Assembly (NCBI GenBank): GCA_002205965.3
Contig: NADL03000487.1
Span: 434,001-498,000 of the forward strand
Direction of reading: 5' to 3'
Length of the DNA: 64,000 bases
From: Kappaphycus alvarezii
Taxonomy: Eukaryota > Rhodophyta > Florideophyceae > Gigartinales > Solieriaceae
A program made the position numbers and the translations under genes. This document shows, one piece after another, positions 24,899 through 36,304 of this stretch; the stretch's first letter is position 1, and every line of letters begins with the position of its first letter. The notes under the pieces are model-generated. The model had not been told where the DNA came from. It made no database searches and worked only from the letters and a program-made list of their open reading frames with translations.

Positions 24899-25550
24899 GT
24901 TGTATTAGAGGAAAGAATGAGAGGAGCAAGCGCTTTGTTTAACTGGTGGGAGTTGAGGTTGGAGATGGTGCGAGAGATTGAACTTGTTATTGGTGCGGTT
25001 TGAAGTATTCTTATAGATTTCGGAGAGAGCGAAAGTTTTGTTGAAGTGAAATGGAAGGACGGAGGGGAACGGAATTAGACATTTGTGTTGTCACGAAACG
25101 AACCATTTGTGAGCTCAGGTCCTGCAGACGTGATTGCACTCTCTGCAGTGCAGAGGATGCAATGACGTCGGAGGCTGGTGGCTGATGTAACTGGGAACTG
25201 TCAAGTAACTGACGGAAGAAGATTTATGTCGATACTGGGAAAATTACGATTTGAGCTGAACAGCGCTGTTCAGATCGATGATGAAACGGCAGGATGGTTG
25301 GACTGGTTGAAGGTATGGGATTGGGAGAACTGCAACTGGAGAAGTTTGGTAGGCAATTCTGATTTTCGTTGTGAGAAGTGAGATTCGTGGTATTTTTTGC
25401 CATGCGCCTTGAAGGGATTGTTCTGGATCTTTTCATTTTAGTACCTACACCTTTTTATTGCCATTGCTATAGACTTGTGTCCTTATCCAACCATATCATT
25501 AGGTGGTCGGGCCGTACGTTAAGAACGTGGTAGGTGGACCGTTAATTAGA
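24899..25550. other. upstream region of the tyrosinase gene
   Basis: Purine-rich plus-strand sequence just upstream of the tyrosinase start, so it should hold that gene's promoter and 5' UTR. I see no clear TATA box or other defined site. Short frames at 25178-25436 lack motifs. Confidence 0.3.
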
Positions 25551-25889
25551 ATGCACACCATGATGACTAGCTGCGAGTACCCAAAGTATACTATTGTAGC
25601 TGAATTTACGATGAGATTTTCTGGAACACAACGGCAGCGTATCTTTTCACAACAATCTAAAGATACAGGCAATAAGGAAGTAAGTTGCAACGGGAGCAAC
25701 AGCTTTAACATAAGCAACGAATGTGGACTTGTCAAAGTCAACGTTACATTTCGATGGGACAGTACCACGGGTGCAGGTCGTGAAACGTTCTCACCGCGAT
25801 ATTACTGCATGGGAAGCATAACGATCGGTAAATATAGTTTCTTGTTAATAACACATCACTGTCCTACTGTAATGGCAGTCAATGGCTGA
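25551..25889 (+). CDS. unrecognised ORF with extracellular features (possible exon)
   Basis: The frame opens upstream at 25503 with GTG; the first ATG is at 25551 and the stop follows V-M-A-V-N-G. It has four well-spaced Cys before a G-S-I-T-I-G stretch, plus potential N-glycosylation sites (N-G-S, N-I-S, N-V-T) and R-D/R-W-D-S-T-T-G. A GTAAAT after G-S-I-T-I-G could be a splice donor, making the last ~25 residues intronic. It is divergent from, and 0.65 kb upstream of, the tyrosinase. No family recognised. Confidence 0.3.
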   Translation: MHTMMTSCEYPKYTIVAEFTMRFSGTQRQRIFSQQSKDTGNKEVSCNGSNSFNISNECGLVKVNVTFRWDSTTGAGRETFSPRYYCMGSITIGKYSFLLITHHCPTVMAVNG

Positions 25890-27930
25890 CTGATCGGACT
25901 TGTGCCAGTGCTTCTTTGCTGAGCCTGGCGCCTATTGTGTACTGTACGTTACTGTAATCACCCGAGAGCGGCAACAATGTCCAATGCTGCCTTCCTAATG
26001 GGTGGAATCAAGCCTGTATTCTGGGGTGACATAGGCACCTGTTAATTTCTTACTGTGTAAGCTTGTACCCATTCGCCTCAATCCCTAATGCAAATCTGGC
26101 CTCATTTTAGAGATCTCATCTCTTGCCAAATATTAAACTACTGTATTGTACAGTACAGTACCGTATGTACACTAATTTAAGCTCCCTCAGGAGAGACTGC
26201 GCCCAATCTACCTAAGCGAGCAAAACATAAAATGAACATTGCATGGCAATGTGGCATGATCAATCTGGGTTCATTCCATAGAGTTGGTCGATTGGGAAAT
26301 ACAGTACTTTTCCCATGAAAAAGTTCAGTGTCCGAAAAAAGCAAGAGGAAAAATAGAACAAAAAGATACGCCTGCTTCCTCTCGCGGCACGGCTGTCAGT
26401 TCCGTTAAGCTGTAATGCATCCAAACTTCGCCCCATACAGCACTGTACAAACTCAGTTTCTGTATGGTAAACCAACATGCAAAGTAAGGACGAAAGCGGC
26501 AATTCTTCCGTCTACCGTGAGACTCTAAGACTCCAGTCCATGGCTGGTCGCTTCTTGTAAAAGAATTCCACACACATTGGTGGTACACTCTGGTGGTCTT
26601 CACATATTGATCGATATTCTGAAATAATTCTGCTTCAAAAAGAGCCGGAAGTACCAAATCGAACAATATGTTACATCCATACAATACCATGTTACATGCA
26701 ATATTCCGTAAATTTTGATTCCTTACTGTACTTTCGCCACGTTTCAAAAACCCTTCATCCCAATGGGACGTTTACAGACTGTTAGAAAAAGTATGGCGCA
26801 GTTTTTTCTAACGCCAGCATTGTGGAAAATTTTCCGATACTGTAAATTACGAAACTTGCAATACCATTGGCAATTACGGAGTCATTTCAATCTCATCAAC
26901 CTGATTTCCATTCTGTCCTTGTGAACTTGACATTTAGAACAAATATCCCGTATTCTTCATTTCATCTTGCAGTTACAAAGTACGTTGCAGTGACAGGATT
27001 CATAGAGTGCCATACTAGCTAGGAATGCATTTTTGTGTATTTGCGTAATGGTTGCCGCTGCTGACAAAGTCATTTTTTGTGTATTTGCGCTTTGATAAAC
27101 GTACTTTCGTTGAATAGTGACCTTCAAAAAGAGGCAGCTTTATCAAACATGCTGCTTCCCGCAAATAGCTTTTCAACCAGCTCACACAATATTGTGGTAA
27201 CCTTTCCCGATACAGACAGCCAATATATGGAGAGCGGGTGTGAAATTCTGCAAGTGTCGCGATATCATGCAATGCTTTAGTACCTACAAATTTCTTCGAA
27301 GCATAGAGATCCTCCTCCAGTGATCCTATGTTGTGGAGACGGAAAGTTGCGGGCGATATCTTTACTGTGAGACTTCAGAGGGTGAAAGGTGGGAGAGTTT
27401 TGGAGGTATTGTGTAGACTGGTGTCCATTATTAAACATCTGAGCATAGTTTTCTCCGGTATAGCTGTGCAGAGACGGTGTATAATCATCTACAAGGTGAC
27501 CAACAGGGATGCCACAAGAACAGCACAGATTCTCTGCAATAATCAAACATATCGCACTTTGTCAATTGTGCAGAGACCCCCTTTCTCGTAGTAGTGTACC
27601 ACATCTGAATTTACACAAGCAATGAAACTAAGGGCGCAACCTTGTTTCATCTTTGACTTGCTGCCATATCCAACCCTTGTTTATGAGATTCGTCAAATCA
27701 ATTTTGTGATCAACCTGTCGCCTTGGACCATTTACCGGAGGATAGGACTTTTTCAGTTACACATTAATTGAACCTTAACGTGTTTACTGCACTTCTTGAA
27801 ACTATCTACAATTGTAAATATTTTTCATTGCTGTTTTGCGTGGTATGGCCATTTATCATCAAATCTTTTCAGCTGGTGGCTAGAGGGAAGTTCGCATATC
27901 TCACCATTATACTGCACTCTCCTTTTTTGC
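25890..27930. other. no recognisable gene
   Basis: Several frames of 70-146 codons exist (minus 26325-26747; minus 27015-27272 and 27277-27546; plus 27768-28208). They overlap frames of similar length on the other strand and show no motif. The last overlaps the RLE element tail at 27.94 kb. Confidence 0.35.
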
Positions 27931-27935
27931 AGACC

Positions 27936-27986
27936 CTCCGTACGCTTCTGTGCAACATTGTACAACCCATAAGATTTACCAACACC
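27936..27986 (+). repeat. RLE retrotransposon 3' terminus, short copy
   Basis: Carries CTTCTGTGCAACATTGTACA and then CCCATAAGATTTACCAACACC, nearly the same as the 3' ends at about 22430-22490 and 43262-43313. It is an extremely 5'-truncated insertion, as is common for non-LTR elements. Confidence 0.6.
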
Positions 27987-28439
27987 TTTTTTGCAGAACA
28001 AAAGCTTTCAAGCTCTCTCTGTTGGTACAAAACGGACATTCATCTCGGATGTGGAACTATCCCATGCCCAATTCACCATTGCAAAAATTGTACATACTGT
28101 CGTATGGCATTGGTCACGGAAATGAATCGCTTGTTGCAGGAAATCGAGCAGATCAAAAGTTGTTTGCTCCCCTGGCGCACTCGAATAGTAAGAATAAAAT
28201 TATGTTGAGGGGTAATCCTACTATAGTCCTGATTACGAATGCCTGGCTGTGTTGATGTTATGAAATATCTCTACTTTGGAGGAAATATCAATGAATGCGG
28301 AAAAACTGACATTCAAAGGTTTGACTGGGCTACCAGCTACATTCACTAATGAGAATGCTCTGTTATTTGTATCGCAGATTTTGCCATTTGGTTTGAATGG
28401 AAGTTCGTAGTACTCATAACCCTCGCATCACTCGCAGTA

Positions 28440-28830
28440 TATTGACCCCATTTATGATGACGTAACCGTCAACCATCCCTTAACCCCTGCCTGCCTCCCC
28501 TCCCTGGCGCGATGCCCACTCAAGCCCTTAACCATGCTAGCCTTGGCGAGGACACTCGCTTTGCCGACTTGATACGTTAAAGGGGTCCTGGGCATCGCGT
28601 CATTGCCTTTCCACTCTACACGTTAGGGGATTGGCACCCGACTGTCCAGGACTTCGCCAACCAGGTTGCGACTGACATAGCCGCACGGGCAGCCGTTCCG
28701 ATTGCTGATACGCGGTAAACATTGCTCGCCCGTCACGCGGCGAGTCTCGTCCAGAATAACGCCAGTTGTTTGTTGGAAGGGGTTTTGAGTGACGTTTATG
28801 GCCACAAATTGAAATTGTGTATATTTTAGA
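28440..28830 (+). pseudogene. RLE retrotransposon 3' fragment, second lineage
   Basis: The plus strand begins with D-D-V-T-V-N-H-P-L-T-P (the endonuclease D-V-T motif) and moves to another frame reading R-V-I-A-F-P-L-Y-T-L-G-D-W-H-P-T-V-Q-D-F, then V-A-T-D-I-A-A-R, and L-L-A-R-H-A-A-S-L-V-Q-N-N-A-S-C-L-L. Two TAA codons interrupt that frame. The 'LGxWHP ... VAxxxAxR ... RHAxxLVxxNAxxLL' tail is the same module as at 20.8 and 34.2 kb but too different to be the same subfamily as copy 1. Confidence 0.5.
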
Positions 28831-28975
28831 GGACCTCTGTCCTTAGGATACATAAATGGCTATCCAAATAAGGCCTCGTCTGCGATTGCATTTAACCCAA
28901 ACGGCCCCCTGGATAAACTCGGTTCTTAATAATTATAATGGTCAAGAGGCATCTGACTGTCACAGGGAGTCCCAT

Positions 28976-29330
28976 TCATTTGAAAAGTTTAGGTTCTTTG
29001 CTGCTTAGCGGCACTGACGGGTGTGTACCGAGAGTATTCAGAGATAAACTAAGCAGGGAGGCGGCGGCTGGCAACCTGTCGCGCCAACATAATTTGGAGG
29101 CTAAACTAAAAGCGAGTAACGAAATCGCGAAGTTCTTGCTGAGGAGAGGAACCACGACGGGGAGGCAGCGAAAGAAGCAAAGCATCGGAGGAACTTCTGG
29201 CTTTCGCCTCCCAAGGTGCCAGAGATATAAATCTCGACAAGGGAGAGGAGGATATCGTGTTGGTTGCAGCAATCGCCGTAATGAAGAATTTTCTCGTGCT
29301 TTGCGAATGTCGCGGCAGCGCCTGCAATAT
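28976..29330 (-). pseudogene. RLE retrotransposon 3' fragment (same lineage as copies 1 and 2)
   Basis: In the minus-strand sense it carries R-G-S-S-P-Q-Q-E-L-R-D-F-V-T-R-F and A-T-N-T-I-S-S-S-P, matching the distal part of copies 1 and 2, with the neighbouring frame giving L-Q-P-T-R-Y. It lacks the 5' part and the terminal TTTACCACC tail seen in the other copies. Its plus-strand 146-codon frame (28938-29378) is a shadow. Confidence 0.5.
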
Positions 29331-30097
29331 ATTTACTACGAGGAACGAGGATGTTCGTTTACTGTGACAAATGCATAGGCTGTAACCAAATTACATCTCA
29401 TTGCTGAGTGTTACCTTGGTTGCATGTAGTGAGAAACTTTGAAAGGGAACTGTTAGGCGCGCGCGAATCGGAACGGATCTTTCTGTCGTCGTCATCTATC
29501 AACTTTTAATTACTGTAGTACCTCCCTTTGTCCAAAATTGCCTGTAGTTCTGGTCCTCTCTCGCTCTTCCTCACTCTAAGCACCTTCCCAGGGAGAATAT
29601 TTCTCCTTCCTGGCTCTTGCTTATCGTTACAGCAATTCTCTCCAAATTCACTTCCATTATATCTAGATATTTTTAATACTGTATCTACCCCTCTAAATCG
29701 ATCTTGAATCTAGTTCTTTTCTCCGTTTTCCTTGTCTTCTTCTCCAAATTTATTTTTTGAGAAAAGTGCGCAAATGCACCAGTACAAATTCCCTTGTGGA
29801 TTTATTTTACATATTACAAATCTATTGAATGCGCCCTTTGGAGCCTATTTAAACCACTTTATTCCAAGTTTCAAACCTCCCCGATCATTCGACTCACCAC
29901 TTCTCTCCCCTACCCATTCAAAACACCGTCAATTGCCTAATACTCCCTAAAGCTCATTAAAGTGGACAACGTATGCCCCTCCCGAATTATTTCTCAAAAT
30001 CGCCACCCTCGCCCCATATACGCCACTCCCTTACTCCCGTTCGGCAGTTGAAAACAAGAAGCCAGGTGTTCCTGACGGGTCTTATCAAACTCGGTGC
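29331..30097. other. no recognisable gene
   Basis: Pyrimidine-rich plus strand from about 29520 to 30060, with an A/T stretch near 29.75 kb. It may be the 5' end of the transposon that follows; no terminal repeat was identified. Confidence 0.35.
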
Positions 30098-32277
30098 TTG
30101 GATGAAAGCGTAAGGGGGCGGGAGAGAGCACTTGGTAAGGGACGGGAGCGTGGAAGAGGGCGTGATGTTTCTCGAGGAAGGGGTGAGCGCGTTTTCAGGT
30201 GCCGAGGAGCAAGCAATTCTTTGGATACCTCCGTGGGTTGCAGGTTATCAAGTAATGAGTGTAATTCTATTATGATGGTAGTAAACCTTACCGAAACTAC
30301 AGTGGGGAAGAGATCTCTTTCGTTTTGCAGAAATGTCGTGGACAACTTCATAAATCAATGTAAAGTGAAACGAATCGCACGTACTCGTTTTAGTATCGTT
30401 TTTTTGTTCTGTGACCCTCTATTGAAACGGATAAGAGACTGGATTAACGAAACAATAGTGCTTCATCAACTGGAAGAAGTGCCGATCTTGAACGAAAGCA
30501 TGTATCGATTCCATGTAGTGCTTATCTTCACGCACACCTCAGGTTTCAGCTTTGAGAAAGCTTTTTTCAGGATGGGTTCACTCGGTACGGCAACACCTCC
30601 TCTCATCCGGTTACGTTTTATTTTGCTAATCTACTGGCGTATCCACCAAAAGGCAGGGCAAAAGAGGAAGGGTTGACATGGAACTCTCAACGAGATTAGA
30701 CTCGTAACCTTTCGGAGTTTAAACAACTGGCGTGTAGATAGAAAAGGAAAGCGAAGGAAAGTGTTCTTATGTCCAAAGCATTAACTGAAAAGCTTGACGA
30801 TTATTTTTCGGAGCACTTGTAGCGGACAATCAAGCGAAAATGCTCAGCGCATGCTAGGCGTGGAAAGAAGGCCATTCTGCCGATTCGGTTACAATAGCGC
30901 TTTTTCGCGTGGTCCTTGGGCTAAGGTGCAGAAGTAGAAGAAGTGGTAGAGAAAACAGACAGAGGCTTTAGCTAAACTTCTGTCTAGTATTTTGGACGGG
31001 AAGGGTGACTAAGCGTTGAATGGTTGCGAAATCACAGCGGATCGGGCGTATGGGAAGGGTTCATTTATAGAAACGATTCTTGGAAGGGGCCTCAGCTCTA
31101 TACTTGTCATACCGGAGCACCTCAGCCCGTCACATTCCTTTGTGGGGCAGTCTTACTTCTTTATTCACCACAGTGACCTGGAGGAGGAACATGGAGATCT
31201 GGATACCGAGCGAGGTGAGGAGGGACTTGGAGTAAATCGTCAAGACACTTCAATAGTTCTGGATGGCGCTGGGGAGGGGAACGGGGCCATTTTCTTAGAA
31301 GCCAACTCTGAAATTACAGACGGGTTGGGCACAGCCCAAGAACAATCTTTATCTGACTTTGGTCGCCCTTCAGGTTTTATAATCCCGGACGAGGCGGACC
31401 TCGGACTTGATTTCTTTATTTCTACCAATCCTATTCCTGCAAAGAGAACCATGTTTGGGTGAAGAAAGTGACAGCTATCTCTGTACTAGATCGGGGGACT
31501 GCTAAGGTTTGCAATGTGCTACGCTTCATGTTCACGAGTCAGAGAGCATGCAGAGTTCCATTAATAATTGGGTTGCTTTGCCCAAAGCTAACAACGGCGG
31601 GTAAAGGGAAATTTTGTTTACAAGAACGTTGTCAGAAGATACAGTCCATCAAAAAATGAAGGATGTCGTGGAAAGGCGTGTGCTGGAAACATGCAATTGT
31701 CCCACAAGGGCACAGAGATGCGCCGATTGGTTGGTCCTTCGCCAATTCCGCATAACAGGAACAAATTCGGGTATGATTCTGATAGTAGATGAAACAGTGC
31801 ACGGTAACCTACGACTGGATGGTGTAGCAAACAAAAAGTAGTCGTACATGCAGGCTCTTCCTCCAAGCTCTCCTCGATCCCATTCTTCTATGGGCGCACG
31901 AGGAACCTCACCTTATTCCTGGATTTGTAACGGCGCCCCTTCGCAGCATAAAGCAGTCCTGGTTCTCTTTCTGGCATGTAGTTAATGAGAGGGAGAAATA
32001 AAATGGTTCCTTTCCTCCATTCAAGCTCTTTAACCATGGCATACAGGCACTTTACAGTAAGAAAAAGGCTGGAGTAGACCGACGAACGCAGAAAAGAGCT
32101 ATTTTGAGGTCTTCTACATCTCATTTGAATTGGGAACGGAAGTTGGCAGTGCAGATTCTCAAAACTGTGGAGTCGAACGCATTTTTTGCGTTTAGCATGT
32201 ATGGAAGAAGAGATTTTCTCTTTTCTATGAGTTCTTTTAAATCTCTTAAGCCCAGAAACCTTCTTAATAAGGTCTAA
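30098..32277 (+). pseudogene. DDE transposon protein with YqaJ-like insert, decayed
   Basis: Segments in order: C-L-D-E-S-V-R-G-R-E-R (first acidic motif, 30101); E-I-T-A-D-R-A-Y-G-K-G-S-F (second Asp, 31040); then an acidic stretch to 31450; V-K-K-V-T-A-I-S-V near 31460; Q-R-C-A-D-W-L-V-L-R-Q-F-R-I-T-G-T-N-S at 31713-31768; and S-K-K-K-A-G-V-D-R-R-T-Q-K-R-A-I-L-R-S with W-E-R-K-L-A-V-Q (third Asp, 32077), ending TAA at 32275. The piggyBac/IS4-like 'DRGYGK' and 'KxGVDxxTQ' blocks mark a cut-and-paste transposase. The 'W ... LRxFRITGT' block resembles the start of YqaJ-type phage exonucleases. The pieces lie in different frames with stops between. Ends and terminal repeats not found. Confidence 0.5.
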
Positions 32278-34169
32278 TCTACTACAGACTTCATTTTCCA
32301 TTTATCTTTGGTGTTGCTTCACTACGCTGCCACCCTTGAGCTCATTTAATGTCAATCTGCCGAGGTGAGGGAACCTGCGGAGGTTGGGTCTAGAGGCGAA
32401 AAATCCAGTGAAAACGGCAAGGAGACGGAAGAGGAAGTGGTTAATGTTTTTTTAACTCGCCTGAAGGGACACGGTTGAGGTTAAAGGTCATTGGCCATAC
32501 TCCAAAGCACGAACCTGTCAGATACTGTAGTTTGTGTGGGCAGAAGTCTGGAGATGGGCCTTGGCGTGGACAAAAAACAACATAAAATTGTTCCCATTGT
32601 TTTACGTACTTGTGAATGAGGACCTACCTGGGACTAAGAAATAGTTGCTGGGATTTGTGGCATTCTACAAAAGTGTTATTGATCTGATATATATCGCTAC
32701 TGGCGGCCAGCTCGCCAAGGCGGCTGCCCAGGACAGAGGGATTGGTAACTTCTGAAGAAAAGGCTGAAGCAAACATTAAGTAAAGCCTGAGGAAAAATTT
32801 GTAGCACGGCGTCTTCGAAGGCAGCAAGGGTAATGTGCTATGTATTGATCGGTAAAGTGACCAAAACGAGTTTTTGGGGGTCCTTCTCGTGCTTCAGAAA
32901 CCCAAACTTCTCGAGTCAATAATACGGAGTGAAGTAGTTCTGTAGTACAATGCGCGGTGCACAGTTCTTCTCGTCTATGAACGGAACACCGTCAGACAAT
33001 GAGAAACCCAGCACACAAACACGAAGACCCACAGGGTGTTAGCCGTCCCTCTTTCCCTTTAAGCACCCTGAGATGCAGTAGCACAGCTCGCTGATGGCGA
33101 GGAGAAATGGAGTTGGAAGAGCGGAGTAATTCCCTGGACGGCTGGACGGTATACATGTCCTCCGGGTTGTAAGGCCGGGCCGTGGTCGCCGGAATGCTAG
33201 AACCTTGATAAGGATCGATTCCAAAGAATCGTATACACCAGGAGTGTAACACTGGACAAAGAGGAGGTAGTAGTGGGTAACCTGTGTTGAATATCTCCTT
33301 TGGAGATAAGATAATATCTCCTTTGGAGATAAGGATGTTGTCACTAACGACAACCTTGAAGTTCCTATTTGTATGTAGACGCTGGATTCCGGGGCGCCAA
33401 GCATGAGTAAATATCACAAACAAACAAAAAAAGGGGTATTTTAATATTGGATAGAGAGGGGGAATTAGAAAAGGGGGACCCGGGCGGATAAACGTGGCTA
33501 TAGCCAAAGTTCCCGTTGGCAAGGTTTCTGCAAAGGCGGAAGTTGGGAGTCAAGCTCAGAGCCAACACCGGTGTGGCTGTTTAATCTGGGCCCTAGTGGC
33601 CAGGTAGTTATAAATACTAGTTAACTAGGTTAGGGTTATCTACGACGGCGGGGTGAGTGCAGTTAGGGTCAGCCAAGTTAGGAGATCCAAGTTAGAGATA
33701 AGTAATCTCGACACTTGGCCCAATAGATGCCTTTCGCCTGCGAAAATATCAGGTCCAATTTGGGGGCCGAGTGGTCCAGATTGCAAGCCATCAAGCCCCA
33801 TAGGGTGAGTATACAGTACCAAAAATAATAGTGGGCGACAGAAGAAAATTGCCCTTACTGTACTGTGCAGTACAGTGCCTGCTGGTTAGCAGTGAATCAG
33901 ATCAAAAAAAGATCACCAAAATCAGCTCTGCCAATGGTATTACAGTGTGAGTGCCCATTGCACTACAGGCCCGCGTTCCACGAAACTTTGCAATATCATA
34001 GAATGACGTCTCTAGTGTGGTACTATTGTGTTTATTCTAAAATTGGGTGGAGACTCGCGAACTACTGTGCTTGGGAGTGTTTGAGCAGAATAATTATCAT
34101 TAAAAAATGGCATTGGGGATATTAAATACATGTAACGATGGTCGGAGTAATGTACAAATCGTTGCTGTC
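32278..34169. other. no recognisable gene
   Basis: The 176-codon minus-strand frame at 32992-33522 is overlapped by a 121-codon frame and contains a duplicated palindrome, so I do not take it as a gene. No motifs elsewhere. Confidence 0.4.
33292..33331. repeat. tandem pair of short palindromes
   Basis: TATCTCC-TTT-GGAGATA occurs at 33292-33308 and again at 33315-33331, identical, 23 bases apart. Each can fold into a 7-bp hairpin. It may be the scar of an excised or tiny inverted-repeat element. Confidence 0.7.
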
Positions 34170-35760
34170 GAATGCGATCACTAGCAAAAGTCTACCAGGA
34201 AGTCGATGGGATGCCAGCCAGGACACAAGCAGAGTTAGAATTTACTGCCAACGCCGAGTATCGTTGTAGAAGAATGCCTCGAACCTTCGAAAACCGTTTC
34301 ATTGAGCGGCTGGCGACCGTTCTTGCAATCTCCGTGACCACTGAAAAATCCTCTGGATGCCATCCGCCAAGAGTAGAGATTGTAACAGGAACTAGCCTGC
34401 TTCTCTCCGGTAATTACGCAAGAAAGCCTTAGAACTCCCGCCGCTTTTCCGCGGTCGTTGCATTGAGACTGGTCATCGGGTTGGAAGGCCGGACTCTGGA
34501 ATGGGAGAGAGCAAGTGGATTGACGAATGTTATGTAGAAATAGCCAGTTACACCTGAGCGCACCCATAGCTCTGATATCTGGTCTTGTCCTGTGTTGAAG
34601 ATGCACAAGCGGTTCCATGTAGGGGCGCCGAGCTGCCCGTCTATGATCATTGCCTAGCAAAGCAACCTGATTGTTGTGGCGATTGTTGCGCTGGAATCCG
34701 TAACGACAGTGCAGCAAATGATCCCAATGGATTTCTAATGTCTTAGGGAACCCAGGTTTCGGAAAAGGAGTGTAAGGGGCGAAAGAAGGAGTTTGACGGA
34801 AGTGATGCAGCCATACCGAGAAATACTTGCTCGTGATGTACTAATTAAACCTCGCGCAAAAAGCACAGTGGACCCATCCTTTGGCTCCAAGTAGTGACAT
34901 GGAGGCGTGCAAAGCACGGGTACAGGTATTGCCAGGCGGTAACGCTTCCTACGCCGGTGCGTTGACCGCGTCTATATGTTTCTTCTGTGGTGGTGGGTTG
35001 TTTCAGCAGAAGTAGCTAAAAGGAAGTCTATCAGAAGATCAACAGGAGGAATTACATAAGTCAAAAGCTTCGAGGGCATCATCGTATTGGGACAGGTCTT
35101 TAGTGGAAGCCGGTAGGAATTTGGCGCATGACTTCTTCCAGGCGGCACTAGACGCAAGGAATGAAACAGCGCCAACGTCTTCCGCTGAAGTCAAGCCAAT
35201 TCCAAAGTCGGCTTTTTGTCCTACATAGGGTGGTTGGGCAGTTCTAATTCCTTAAATATGGTATTATCAAGCAATCTACCCACCAAATTTCGGACACAAA
35301 TTTCGAGTAGGCCGTCAAAATACTTGGCCCCTTCCTTGTACAGGAATGCGGAACGACTCGAAGAAGGTACCCCAACTTGCAGACCCCAAACAGTTTCGAA
35401 GTAGTTGGAACGAGACTTGGGAGTCTTCTGGCTCCATGATGGCATTTATAAGAAGTTTGAGGTTGTGGACATGGTCCAGGATGTGCTTTTCCATGAACGC
35501 CTGAGAACCTAATGAAGCGTTTAAGATGAAAATCCCTTAGCAGTATTCCTGCAACATGTCGGGGGGTAGGCCGCTTGGACTGACGCGATGGGGGCTGAAA
35601 GCCACCAGATTTTGCATTTCGGGAAGACCAGATGAAGGCCAAGACGTTTTGCTTCCAGGGAGGACAAAACTTCGATGGCCTTGAGTAGTGCGGTGTGTTT
35701 GTCTATAATATAAGCACAATTGTGGTACCAAAGTTGCGAAACCAAGGTTTCCAACTAGGT
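34170..35760 (-). pseudogene. RLE retrotransposon, longest copy (RT palm, finger, endonuclease, tail)
   Basis: Read on the minus strand from 35760: L-W-Y-H-N-C-A-Y-I-I-D-K-H-T-A-L-L-K-A-I, the RT catalytic block (normally 'WYxDDxxxxGD') with Asp residues changed, then L-G-L-H-L-V-F-P-K-C-K-I-W-W and a long thumb-like region. Near 34.7 kb come L-H-C-R-Y-G-F and R-H-N-N-Q-V (finger), then R-T-R-P-D-I (endonuclease Asp), F-V-N-P-L-A-L (where D-V-T is expected, Asp lost), T-T-A-E-K-R-R-E-F, and a worn tail to V-S-W-L-A-S. It copies itself in the family by nicking DNA and priming on the nick. Many frame changes and the loss of catalytic residues make it dead. RT fingers upstream are not visible. 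Confidence 0.6.
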
Positions 35761-36304
35761 GTCCCCTTCAGGGAATGAAGATAAAAATTCTCGAATTTTT
35801 ATAGCGATAGCTATTACTATAGCTATAGTGAAGTGATGCATAAGTGCTGCACACTAAGGGGGGAATGTTTGGGTGGTTTACATTTGAAAGATACGTTCGG
35901 CTGAATTTCCGGAGTTATCATAGTGATTACGTCGTAGACATGAGGCAAATTGTGTGGCAGACCGCCACTCACCATCGCTACTTACTGAACCACCGCTTCG
36001 GCAAGGTCCAGCTCCTCTGCTTGGTCAACTGCGCCATCGACGCCGTCGCCTTCTGCAGAGTTGAAGTCAGACCAATCCATCCATGTCAAAGGCACCCAGA
36101 GGTGCATAGTTCCGTACGGCCCCGTAAGAGCCAGGCCAGTGGCCATCTCCGTCCTCGTAATAGCCTGACCCGCATTCCCATTTGAAGTATGTTCATATAC
36201 GCCTTCGGGGATATTTGTGATAGGGGCGGCTTCCAGGGAAGATAGGGGCTGCTCATCACCAGATGGTGACGGGCGTGAGAGGTTGGGTAGACACGGATTG
36301 TGTA
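35761..36304. other. no recognisable gene; one open minus-strand stretch
   Basis: A GC-rich minus-strand frame around 36180-35985 reads Q-A-I-T-R-T-E-M-A-T-G-L-A-L-T-G-P-Y-G-T and then M-H-L-W-V-P-L-T-W-M-D-W-S-D-F, ending after an acidic segment at a TAA. It looks protein-like but I do not know the family. A small palindrome lies near 35805-35828. Confidence 0.3.

Noticed and set aside
24434-24908. plus-strand frames opposite the tyrosinase
   Set aside because: Antisense shadows of the CuA half, with no motif.
26325-26747. 140-codon minus-strand frame
   Set aside because: No motif, no homology I recognise, and similar-length frames arise by chance in this composition.
28938-29378. 146-codon plus-strand frame with basic residues
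   Set aside because: It is the antisense of an RLE fragment; the minus strand carries the family motif Q-Q-E-L-R-D-F-V-T-R-F.
32992-33522. 176-codon minus-strand frame
   Set aside because: Hydrophobic/Pro-rich translation, a 121-codon frame overlaps it, and it contains the duplicated palindrome; no motif.
35800-35830. small palindrome TAGCTAT...ATAGCTA
   Set aside because: Too short and AT-rich to claim a function or mobile element.
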